Assembly (NCBI GenBank): GCA_900757465.1
Contig: CAAENY010000075.1
Coordinates: forward strand, 1-5,088
DNA: 5,088 nt
Source: an uncultured Collinsella sp.
GTDB taxonomy: Bacteria > Actinomycetota > Coriobacteriia > Coriobacteriales > Coriobacteriaceae
Direction of reading: 5' to 3'
The position numbers and the translations under genes are program-made. Under the pieces are notes generated by a model. That model was not told where the DNA came from. It did no database searches and saw only the letters and a program-made list of their open reading frames with translations. Shown in pieces: positions 1 to 5,088 of this stretch. How positions within the stretch are numbered: the first letter of the stretch is position 1; every line of letters starts with the position of its first letter.

Positions 1-13
1 AACCAGCCCTTTT
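1..13 (+). terminator. Possible 3' half of a convergent terminator cut by the window edge
   Basis: The window opens with AACCAGCCC followed by TTTT, the form expected for the descending arm and T-tract of an intrinsic terminator serving a plus-strand gene left of the window. The ascending arm would lie before position 1 and cannot be seen, so this is inference only. Confidence 0.3.
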
Positions 14-154
14 GCTTGCGACCGGGAGGGCCGCATATGAAGTTTATCGCGAGTTCCGTACGCAAAGGAAAGCACTTAATGTGCTTTCCGTCTTGCGCAG
101 GACTGTAGAGCAGGAAACTTCATATGCGGCCCTCCCGGTCGCAAGCAAAAGGGC
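6..154. repeat. 149-bp element with perfect 40-bp inverted repeats
   Basis: Positions 6-45 and 115-154 are exact reverse complements over 40 bp, checked base by base. Pairing stops at 5/155 outside and 46/114 inside. The 69-nt centre (46-114) has no plausible gene and contains its own hairpin (61-97). A weaker pairing of 52-57 with 100-104 (one bulge) would let the whole element fold as one long rod. The outer ends are GCCCTTTT and AAAAGGGC, so each arm begins with a terminator-like tail, and the right end overlaps the pnp terminator. No flanking target-site duplication is visible (AACCA on the left, GACCC on the right). Candidate explanations are a MITE-like element, an invertible segment, a bidirectional terminator spacer between convergent genes, or an assembly fold-back at a contig edge. 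The repeat itself is certain; its nature is not. Confidence 0.95.
61..97. repeat. Nested hairpin in the centre of the inverted-repeat element
   Basis: GGAAAGCAC (67-75) and GTGCTTTCC (81-89) form a perfect 9-bp stem around the 5-nt loop TTAAT. An outer 5-bp stem CGCAA/TTGCG (61-65 with 93-97) continues it across a small internal loop (66 against 90-92). On the minus strand the stem is followed by CCTTTGCG, which is too poor in T to call a confident terminator. On the plus strand no T-tract follows. Confidence 0.8.
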
Positions 155-175
155 GACCCCTGTCCGGAGTCGCCC
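147..175 (-). terminator. Intrinsic terminator of pnp
   Basis: On the minus strand GGGCGACTCC (175-166) pairs with GGGGTCGCCC (160-151), a 10-bp stem with one T-G wobble and the 5-nt loop GGACA. It is followed by TTTT (150-147). It lies 26 nt after the pnp stop codon, the expected place for a rho-independent terminator. The distal four stem bases and the T-tract belong to the right arm of the 6-154 inverted repeat. In the plus direction the same stem is followed by only two T residues, so it is unlikely to be an efficient plus-strand terminator. Confidence 0.85.
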
Positions 176-201
176 TTGCATGAGCTGCTTATATGCGGCT
201 G

Positions 202-2448
202 TTACTCGGCGTCGTGGTGACGGCGGGGCTTGCGGCCTCCGTTGTCGCCGGGACGGCGCGGACGGTCGCTGCGCTCAGAGCGCTCGCGCCGCGGACGCTC
301 ACGGCGCTGGAAGTGCTCGCCGTCGCCCTCGGAGGCACCTTCGGCGCGAGCCGGGGCCTCGGGCTTATCCAGACGATCGAGCGAGATCTTGCCGCGATCG
401 TCGACCTCGATGACGACGACCTTGACCTCGTCGCCCACGTTGAGGACGTCCTCGACCTTCTCCACACGACCCTTGGCGACGCGAGAGATGTGCAGCAGGC
501 CGTCCTTACCGGGCAGCAGGTTCACGAAGGCGCCGAAGGGCTGGATGGAGACCACGCGACCGGTGTACTCCTCGCCCGGCTCGGGAACCTTGATGATGAG
601 CTTGATGCGCTCGACAGCCTGGTCGACGGACTCGCCGGTGCCGCCGACAAAGACGGTGCCATCCTCCTGGATGTCGACCGAAGCGCCGGTCTCGTCCTGG
701 ATACCACGGATGACCTTGCCGCCGGAACCGATAACGTCGCGGATCTTGTCGGTCGGGACCTGGATGGAAACGATGCGCGGGGCGGTGCTGCGCGTGGTGT
801 GGCGCGGCTCGGGAATCACGTCGAGCATCTTCTGCAGGATGAAGGCGCGACCCTCCTTGGCCTGCTGCAGGGCGCGGGCCAAGATGTCGAAGGTAAGACC
901 GGTGGCCTTGTTGTCCATCTGCAGGGCGGTGATACCCTCGGTGGTGCCGGTGACCTTAAAGTCCATATCGCCCAGGAAGTCCTCGAGACCCTGGATATCG
1001 GACAGGACCACGGTCTTGCCCTCCTCCTGGATCAGGCCCATGGCGATACCGGAGACCGGGCGCTTAATGGGCACGCCGCCGTCCATAAGGGCGAGCGTGG
1101 AGCCGCAGGTCGAGGCCATCGAAGAGGAGCCGTTGGACTCCATGACCTCGGAGACGACACGGATGGCGTAGGGGAACTCGTTCTCGTCGGGGAGCACCGG
1201 AAGCAGGGCGCGCTCGGCCAGGTTGCCATGGCCGATCTCGCGACGCTTGGGGCTGCCCATACGGCCGGTCTCGCCGGTGCAGAACGGCGGGAAGTTGTAG
1301 TGGTGCATGTAGCGCTTGCCCTCGGTGGGCTCGATGGTATCCAGACGCTGACCCTCGTTGAGCATGCCGAGCGACAGGACGGAAAGCACCTGGGTCTGGC
1401 CACGCTGGAACAGGCCGGAGCCGTGAACGAGCGGGAGATAGTTGTCCTTCACCATGATGGGGCGAATCTCATCGGCGGCACGACCGTCGACGCGCTCGCC
1501 GGTCTCGACGACCATGGTGCGCATGGCCTTCTTCTCGAGCTTCTTGAGCGCCACGGGGATCTCGCGCTCCCAAGCGGCCTGCTCCTCCTCGGTGAACTCG
1601 GCGCGGATGGACTCCTTCAGAGCCTCGACCTTACCGATACGGGAGAGCTTGTCGGCGTCGCGAAGGGCGGCAGCCATCTCGTCGTAGTGGGCGAAGATGC
1701 GCTCCTGGACCTCCTCGACGGGCTGGTCAAGCGGGTACTCCTTCTTGACGATGGGGCCGTTGACCTGCTCCCACTCGGCGACGAACTCGTCCTGGGCCTG
1801 GCAGAAGGCGGCAAGGGCCTCCTGGCCAAACTTCATGGCGGCGAGCATCTCGTCCTCGGAGATCTCCTCGGCGCCGGCCTCGACCATCGAGATGAAGTCG
1901 GCAGAGCCGCCCAGCTCCAGGTCCAGATCGGAGTTCTCGCGCTCCTCATAGGTGGGGTTGACGATAAACTCGCCGGTCTCCACGTTACGGCCGATACGCA
2001 CGCAGGCAAGCGGGCCCTCGAAGGGCACGCCGCCGAGCGTCATGGCCAGGGAAGCGCCCATGACGTTGATGACGTCGAAGGGGTTGACCTGGTCGGCGAC
2101 GAGCGAGGTGGCGACGATGTGGACCTCGTTGCGGAAGCCGTCCGGGAAGCTCGGGCGAATCGGGCGGTCAATCATGCGCGCGGTGAGCGTGGCCTTCTCG
2201 CTGGGACGGCCCTCACGCTTGAGGTAACCACCCGGGATGCGGCCGGCTGCGTACATTTTCTCGTTGAAGTCGACGGTCAGCGGGAAGAAGTCGTAGTTCT
2301 TGCGCTCCTTGGAGACGACCACGGTGTCGAGCATCGTGGTGTCGCCCTGCTTGACCAGGCAGGCGCCGGTGGCCTGCTTGGCAAGCTCGCCGGACTCAAA
2401 GGTGTAGGTCTTGCCGTACAGCTCAAAGGTCTTGGATACGAGTGTCAT
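202..2448 (-). CDS. pnp: Polyribonucleotide nucleotidyltransferase (PNPase)
   Basis: This 748-aa protein is a phosphate-dependent 3'->5' exoribonuclease that releases nucleoside diphosphates and, in reverse, adds heteropolymeric tails. In other bacteria it is a cytoplasmic trimer in RNA turnover. Domains in order: a first RNase PH-like domain (about 10-230), a helical linker (about 240-315), and the catalytic second RNase PH-like domain (about 320-545). The latter carries HHYNFPPF (382-389), KRREIGHG (401-408), SNGSSSMAS (438-446) and GDMDFK (493-498). Asp490, Asp496 and Lys498 align with the known metal and active-site residues Asp486, Asp492 and Lys494 of the E. coli enzyme. A KH domain (about 558-617, GSGG at 574-577) and an S1 domain (about 626-692) follow. 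The tail from about 695 is Arg- and Glu-rich and looks disordered. The ATG at 2448 has a good ribosome binding site, AAAGGAGA (2459-2452). The gene lies downstream of rpsO, the arrangement known in many bacteria, and ends at an intrinsic terminator. Confidence 0.99.
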   Translation of the reverse strand: MTLVSKTFELYGKTYTFESGELAKQATGACLVKQGDTTMLDTVVVSKERKNYDFFPLTVDFNEKMYAAGRIPGGYLKREGRPSEKATLTARMIDRPIRPSFPDGFRNEVHIVATSLVADQVNPFDVINVMGASLAMTLGGVPFEGPLACVRIGRNVETGEFIVNPTYEERENSDLDLELGGSADFISMVEAGAEEISEDEMLAAMKFGQEALAAFCQAQDEFVAEWEQVNGPIVKKEYPLDQPVEEVQERIFAHYDEMAAALRDADKLSRIGKVEALKESIRAEFTEEEQAAWEREIPVALKKLEKKAMRTMVVETGERVDGRAADEIRPIMVKDNYLPLVHGSGLFQRGQTQVLSVLSLGMLNEGQRLDTIEPTEGKRYMHHYNFPPFCTGETGRMGSPKRREIGHGNLAERALLPVLPDENEFPYAIRVVSEVMESNGSSSMASTCGSTLALMDGGVPIKRPVSGIAMGLIQEEGKTVVLSDIQGLEDFLGDMDFKVTGTTEGITALQMDNKATGLTFDILARALQQAKEGRAFILQKMLDVIPEPRHTTRSTAPRIVSIQVPTDKIRDVIGSGGKVIRGIQDETGASVDIQEDGTVFVGGTGESVDQAVERIKLIIKVPEPGEEYTGRVVSIQPFGAFVNLLPGKDGLLHISRVAKGRVEKVEDVLNVGDEVKVVVIEVDDRGKISLDRLDKPEAPARAEGASEGDGEHFQRRERPRRERSERSDRPRRPGDNGGRKPRRHHDAE

Positions 2449-2451
2449 TGT

Positions 2452-2532
2452 TCTCCTTTACCCCACAGGCCCCTTGCCTGCGGGCTTCTCATGTGACGCG
2501 GGCCCCCTGCCCCCGCCACGCTTCAGAGCGTG
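2452..2532 (-). promoter_or_regulatory. Structured pnp leader: three successive hairpins and the Shine-Dalgarno site
   Basis: Read on the minus strand after the rpsO terminator there are three hairpins. The first is CACGCT/AGCGTG with loop CTGA (2532-2517, 6 bp). It abuts GCGGG/CCCGC (2516-2498, 5 bp) with a G-rich 9-nt loop. The third is CCCGCAGGC/GCCTGTGGG (2484-2462, 9 bp with one G-U) with a 5-nt loop. The third ends two bases before the Shine-Dalgarno sequence AAAGGAGA (2459-2452), so its folding or cleavage could control access to the start. In E. coli the pnp leader hairpin is cut by RNase III and PNPase then represses its own translation. A similar role here is inference. I see no convincing separate pnp promoter in this stretch. 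Confidence 0.5.
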
Positions 2533-2551
2533 ATTGTTCGCGCCCTTACAC

Positions 2552-2583
2552 AAAAAGAGCGCCCCGCTGCGCAGGACGCTCTT
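2552..2583 (-). terminator. Intrinsic terminator after rpsO
   Basis: On the minus strand AAGAGCGTCC (2583-2574) pairs with GGGCGCTCTT (2564-2555), a 10-bp stem with one T-G wobble and a 9-nt loop. The T-tract TTTTT (2556-2552) overlaps the foot of the stem. It begins 15 nt after the rpsO stop. Because pnp follows on the same strand with no clear promoter of its own, this is probably a partial terminator or attenuator that sets the S15 to PNPase ratio by read-through. Confidence 0.88.
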
Positions 2584-2598
2584 AGCATGTACAAATCC

Positions 2599-2877
2599 TT
2601 ACTGGATGTTGTCGCGGATGCCCAGAGCCTTGATGAGCTCACGGTACTCGACGATGTCGTTCTTCTTGATGTAGGAGAGAAGACGACGACGACGGCCGAC
2701 GAGCATGAGCAGGCCACGACGGGTGTGGAAGTCCTTCTGGTGGGACTTCATGTGCTCGGTCAGCTCCTTGATGCGCTCGGACAGGATGGCGACCTGAACC
2801 TTGGGGTTGCCGGTGTCAACCGGGGTGTTACCGAACTGGGCAGTCAGCTCCGCCTTGCGCTCTTTGGAAACAGTCAT
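2599..2877 (-). CDS. rpsO: 30S ribosomal protein S15
   Basis: This 92-aa protein (usual length 88-90) is a primary 16S rRNA binding protein. It binds the h20/h21/h22 three-way junction of the central domain and nucleates platform assembly. The family signature is clear: DTG (21-23), VQVAIL (27-32), then LTEHMKSHQKDFHTRRGLL (39-57) and the basic GRRRRLLSYIKK (61-72). The rRNA-contacting positions His42, His46 and Asp49 are present. The usual Ser of HSRRGLL is Thr52, a conservative change. The frame stays open upstream to an ATG at 2973, but the ATG at 2877 is preferred: it gives the family N-terminus (MTVSKERKAEL) and has AAAGGTG five nt upstream. rpsO follows recO by 138 nt and precedes pnp, with its own terminator between. 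S15 usually represses its own synthesis through its mRNA leader. Confidence 0.99.
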   Translation of the reverse strand: MTVSKERKAELTAQFGNTPVDTGNPKVQVAILSERIKELTEHMKSHQKDFHTRRGLLMLVGRRRRLLSYIKKNDIVEYRELIKALGIRDNIQ

Positions 2878-2882
2878 TGTTT

Positions 2883-2889
2883 CACCTTT
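2883..2889 (-). promoter_or_regulatory. rpsO ribosome binding site
   Basis: AAAGGTG on the minus strand ends five nt before the ATG at 2877. It decides the start over the in-frame ATG at 2973, whose extra residues do not resemble S15. Confidence 0.8.
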
Positions 2890-2897
2890 CGTTTCTT

Positions 2898-2913
2898 GTC
2901 GCCCGCGGGCGAC
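2898..2913 (-). promoter_or_regulatory. Perfect 16-bp palindrome in the rpsO leader
   Basis: GTCGCCCGCGGGCGAC (2898-2913) is identical to its own reverse complement. As RNA it could form a GC-rich stem-loop of about 6 bp, ending eight nt before the rpsO Shine-Dalgarno sequence. As DNA it could be a dimeric protein operator. The position suits either a structural part of an S15 autoregulatory leader or a repressor site. No T-tract follows on the minus strand (next bases AAGAAACG), so it is not a terminator. Confidence 0.55.
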
Positions 2914-2982
2914 GCGATTCGCCTCAGACTGGGAAGCCGCCGGTGGAGCGAGCATCCAAGGTCGAGGTACCAACAGGTCGGT

Positions 2983-2991
2983 ATGTTACCA
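2983..2991 (-). promoter_or_regulatory. Tentative extended -10 promoter for rpsO
   Basis: The minus strand reads TGGTAACAT, a TGn extension plus TAACAT (four of six matches to TATAAT), about 105 nt upstream of the rpsO start and just after the recO stop. The hexamer 17 bp further upstream shows no good -35 match. It would give rpsO-pnp transcription independent of era-recO, but the motif is weak. Confidence 0.25.
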
Positions 2992-3015
2992 CAAGCAGCC
3001 CGCGCCTGTGCATCA

Positions 3016-3765
3016 TCACCGACCCAACATGAATTCCATCGCACGAAGGCGCTGATCGGTGTGCGTCGCAGCCCAAACATGTGAAAGCCCCAACAAAAAG
3101 GCAGCGGTATGAGGGTCGACCCTCTCGGCCATAAGTGCATCGAAGGTCATGGACATAAGGGCGCGCAGCCACGCGACCTCACCGGTCGACACCAGCTCGG
3201 CACCCGGAACGCTCGACGCGCACGACCCGCACATGAGACCGCCCGCCCGGGGCGAAAAATACGACAGCATGGGGTCTCCGCACAGCACGCAGGCCGAAAA
3301 ATCGGGTCGATAGCCAACGTGCGACAGCAGCTTAAAGACATATGCAGCCACGAGCAGGTCCATATGCGCCGCATCGAGCCCGCCACCCACCAGGGCAAGC
3401 GCGCGCTGTGTAATGGCAAAGGTGAACGGGTCCTCGGCGTCCTCGAACGAGCACACGCGCGCGACCTCGGCGATCGCGCTTGCGGCGCAGGTCGTCTCGT
3501 AAACGGGCGCAGCGCCGAGCGGCGCCTCCATAAGCTCGGCCTGGGAAACCACGTCGAGCGACCGTCCATGCGCGAGCAGCATATCAACGGTACAGAACAG
3601 CTCGCAGCGCGCAGCCAGGCGCCCACCGGGTTTGCGGGCGCCCTTTGCCACGGCACGAACCTGCCGACCCCGCTCGTCAAGCATCGTCAGGATCAGGTCC
3701 GTCTCTTTGAGCTTCGTCTTGTCGAGGACGAGCACCTTCGTGCGATATGTCCGGGAGCCTGCCAT
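3016..3765 (-). CDS. recO: DNA repair protein RecO
   Basis: RecO works with RecR in the RecF pathway. It loads RecA onto SSB-coated single-stranded DNA and anneals complementary strands. The 249-aa length is typical. The N-terminal OB-fold (about 1-80) starts with the family pattern YRTKVLVLDKTKLKETDLI (7-25) and includes the basic KGARKPGGRLA (41-51). The rest is the helical domain, with a four-cysteine zinc site Cys159-X2-Cys162-X16-Cys179-X2-Cys182, as in many RecO proteins. The ATG at 3765 matches the family start and lies 15 nt after the era stop. That GC-rich gap (GGGCGCGCGGCGCTC on the minus strand) has no good Shine-Dalgarno sequence, so translation may be coupled to era. No clear terminator follows the TGA at 3016, and transcription may run into rpsO. 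era-recO adjacency is common in bacteria. Confidence 0.96.
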   Translation of the reverse strand: MAGSRTYRTKVLVLDKTKLKETDLILTMLDERGRQVRAVAKGARKPGGRLAARCELFCTVDMLLAHGRSLDVVSQAELMEAPLGAAPVYETTCAASAIAEVARVCSFEDAEDPFTFAITQRALALVGGGLDAAHMDLLVAAYVFKLLSHVGYRPDFSACVLCGDPMLSYFSPRAGGLMCGSCASSVPGAELVSTGEVAWLRALMSMTFDALMAERVDPHTAAFLLGLSHVWAATHTDQRLRAMEFMLGR

Positions 3766-3780
3766 GAGCGCCGCGCGCCC

Positions 3781-4848
3781 TTAGTCCTCGGCGTTGTAGC
3801 CAAAACGGCGAATCTGGGCTTCATCGTCGCGCCAGCCAGCCTTGACCTTCACGTCCAGCTCCAAAAAGACCTGCGTGCCAAAGATGCGCTCAAGATCGCG
3901 ACGGGCGTCGATACCGATATGCTTGATCATCTCGCCGCCCTTGCCGATGATGATGCCCTTTTGGCCCTCGCGCTCGACATAAATGGTGGCATGCACGCGC
4001 AGCACCTTCTTGGTCTGCTCAAGCGCATCGCAGATCACGCCGACGGAGTGCGGAATCTCATCACGGGTGCGGCGCAAGACCTTCTCGCGCACAAACTCGG
4101 CAACGAGCGTCTCGTCAGAAGCATCGGTACCCATGTCCTCGGGGAACCAGCGCGGGCCCTCGGGCAAAAAGTGCGCAACGGTCTCGATGAAGGCGTCGAC
4201 GTTGAAGTTCTTGACCGACGACGTCACGATCTCGTCGTCATAGTCCATCAGCTCATGGGCCGCCTTAAGCTGCTCCATAACCTGTGCGGGATCGGCCTCA
4301 TCGGCCTTGGTGAGCACCAGGACCTTCTTGCAACGGGCGCTCTTGACGCGCTCGGCAACCCAGGCATCTCCCCTGCCGATAGGCCTGGTGGCGTCAATCA
4401 AAAAAGCGACGACGTCGACATCATTCAGCTCGAACAGCGCGCTCTTATTGAGCTCGGAGCCCAGGCCGTCCTTGGGCTTGTGGATACCCGGGGTATCGAC
4501 AAAGACAAGCTGGTAGCCGGGGCGGTTAACCACGGCGCGCATGCGGCGGCGGGTCGTCTGGGCGACCGGAGAGGTAATGGCGACCTTCTTGCCATAGCAG
4601 GCGTTGAGCAGCGTGGACTTGCCGGCGTTGGGACGACCGACCAGGGCAACGAAGCCGCTGCGGAAACCGGGCTCGACGTCGCCAAAGCCCGCGAGGCTGT
4701 CGTCCTCGTCGCACAGGGCGTCGAGTTCCTCGTCGCTCATGCCCTCAAACGGGTCGAATTCCTCGACATCCTCATAGGCCTCGGTCGCCTTAGCATCCGG
4801 GGACTCGTCGTCCAAAATCTCATCGGTAGACTGCATATTGTCGGACAT
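3781..4848 (-). CDS. era: GTPase Era with acidic N-terminal extension
   Basis: Era is an essential GTPase that binds the 3' end of 16S rRNA and helps mature the 30S subunit. The 355 aa exceed the usual 295-305 because of an N-terminal extension. The first 60 residues hold 24 Asp/Glu and only one Lys and look disordered. The G domain (about 64-232) shows G1 GRPNAGKST (71-79), the switch I/G2 segment SPVAQTTRRR (93-102), G3 DTPG (118-121), G4 TKAD (180-183, the TKxD variant of NKxD) and G5-like SSVK (210-213). The C-terminal KH domain (about 255-345) has IIIGKGGEMIK (299-309) and ends in KVKAGWRDDEAQIRRFGY (334-351), the Era signature. The ATG at 4848 has AAAGGG (4860-4855) six nt upstream, directly next to the dgkA stop. 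An internal Met37 (4740) would give 319 aa but is less well placed for its GAGG. The gene lies between dgkA and recO, a common arrangement. Confidence 0.98.
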   Translation of the reverse strand: MSDNMQSTDEILDDESPDAKATEAYEDVEEFDPFEGMSDEELDALCDEDDSLAGFGDVEPGFRSGFVALVGRPNAGKSTLLNACYGKKVAITSPVAQTTRRRMRAVVNRPGYQLVFVDTPGIHKPKDGLGSELNKSALFELNDVDVVAFLIDATRPIGRGDAWVAERVKSARCKKVLVLTKADEADPAQVMEQLKAAHELMDYDDEIVTSSVKNFNVDAFIETVAHFLPEGPRWFPEDMGTDASDETLVAEFVREKVLRRTRDEIPHSVGVICDALEQTKKVLRVHATIYVEREGQKGIIIGKGGEMIKHIGIDARRDLERIFGTQVFLELDVKVKAGWRDDEAQIRRFGYNAED

Positions 4849-4860
4849 GGGAATCCCTTT

Positions 4861-5088
4861 CTAAATAAAGCCGAGCGCGTGGGCAAATACCAGCACGCCC
4901 ACAATCGCGGCGGTGATGGAAAGAACGTATACAGAGGCGGCGGCGATGTCCTTCGCACGCTTGGCCAGCGGATGGAGCTCCTGGGTCGCTAGGTCGACGA
5001 TAGCCTCCATAGCGGTGTTGCACAGCTCGCCGTGAATCACCAGGCCACAACAGATGATAATCGTGGCCCACTCGGCAATGTCGAGCCC
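4861..5088 (-). CDS. dgkA: Diacylglycerol kinase / undecaprenol kinase, 3' part
   Basis: The last 75 codons and the TAG stop (4863-4861) are present; the start lies beyond the right edge. DgkA-family enzymes are small trimeric inner-membrane kinases. Enterobacterial members phosphorylate diacylglycerol. Gram-positive members mainly phosphorylate undecaprenol, recycling the cell-wall lipid carrier. Visible are a hydrophobic segment ending in the motif ELCNTAMEAIVD (residues 21-32 of the fragment), which holds the family's catalytic and metal-binding glutamates. The conserved HPLAKRAKDIAA (39-50) follows, then a last transmembrane helix ending ALGFI. The full protein should be about 120-150 aa. 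Substrate cannot be decided from this fragment; undecaprenol is likely if the host is Gram-positive. The stop is 12 nt before era, indicating co-transcription. Confidence 0.93.
   Translation of the reverse strand, partial: GLDIAEWATIIICCGLVIHGELCNTAMEAIVDLATQELHPLAKRAKDIAAASVYVLSITAAIVGVLVFAHALGFI

Noticed and set aside
46..114. Invertible promoter between the 40-bp inverted repeats
   Set aside because: No acceptable -35/-10 pair was found on either strand of the centre, and no recombinase gene is in view. It is kept only as an open possibility in the findings.
6..154. Integron attC site or retron non-coding RNA
   Set aside because: The ends lack the conserved attC core sites (GTTRRRY type), the arms are perfectly rather than imperfectly paired, and no integrase or reverse transcriptase gene is present.
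122..199. Short direct repeat ATATGCGGC at 122-130 and 191-199
   Set aside because: It is only 9 bp, and the second copy spans the non-coding bases just beyond the pnp stop. It is within what chance allows and does not mark a clear target duplication.
193..2496. A 767-codon open frame on the plus strand across almost the whole of pnp
   Set aside because: It is exactly antisense to a full-length, motif-complete PNPase. Its translation is a low-complexity mix of Leu, Gly, Asp and Val typical of the complement of GC-rich codons, with no recognisable domain.
2878..2973. Upstream in-frame start giving a 124-aa S15
   Set aside because: The extra 32 residues do not match S15, and the ATG at 2877 has a proper ribosome binding site and the family N-terminus.
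2530..3084. A 184-codon plus-strand open frame over rpsO
   Set aside because: It is antisense to rpsO and crosses the rpsO terminator and leader. No family features are visible.
3109..4992. A 627-codon open frame on the plus strand across recO, era and the end of dgkA
   Set aside because: It is antisense to three well-supported genes and crosses their boundaries. The length reflects codon bias on the coding strand, and no family resemblance is visible.

Overview
The window is a GC-rich (roughly 60%) bacterial chromosome segment in which every recognisable gene lies on the minus strand. In transcription order (right to left) these are the 3' part of dgkA (diacylglycerol/undecaprenol kinase), era (30S-assembly GTPase), recO (recombination mediator), rpsO (ribosomal protein S15) and pnp (polynucleotide phosphorylase). 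The protein sequences, the GC content, the acidic N-terminal extension on Era, the TKxD form of its G4 motif and the Arg-rich PNPase tail all suggest a high-GC actinobacterium. My best guess is class Coriobacteriia (Collinsella or a relative); that is an inference from protein flavour, not a search result.

Layout. Positions 4861-5088 hold the last 75 codons of dgkA. era (3781-4848) follows after 12 nt and recO (3016-3765) after another 15 nt, so the three form a tight operon-like block. A 138-nt gap (2878-3015) has no convincing terminator. It holds a weak candidate promoter and a perfect 16-bp palindrome just upstream of the rpsO ribosome binding site. rpsO (2599-2877) ends in a strong intrinsic terminator (2552-2583). 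A roughly 100-nt leader with three consecutive hairpins then leads into pnp (202-2448), which ends in its own intrinsic terminator (147-175).

The left 200 bases carry no gene. They hold the most unusual structure in the window: a 149-bp element (6-154) made of a perfect 40-bp inverted repeat around a 69-nt centre that contains a further hairpin. The right arm starts inside the pnp terminator stem. The left arm starts with what looks like the 3' half and T-tract of a convergent terminator cut by the window edge.

How the genes work together. Era and S15 both act in 30S subunit assembly. PNPase degrades RNA 3'->5', and in other bacteria it is encoded next to rpsO and autoregulated through its leader. 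RecO (RecF-pathway repair) and DgkA (lipid-carrier recycling) are common neighbours of era. The coding content is conserved housekeeping. I see no defence system, CRISPR array or transposase gene, and no tRNA or rRNA gene. The novelty, if any, lies in the non-coding parts: the palindromic element at the left edge and the structured leaders of rpsO and pnp.
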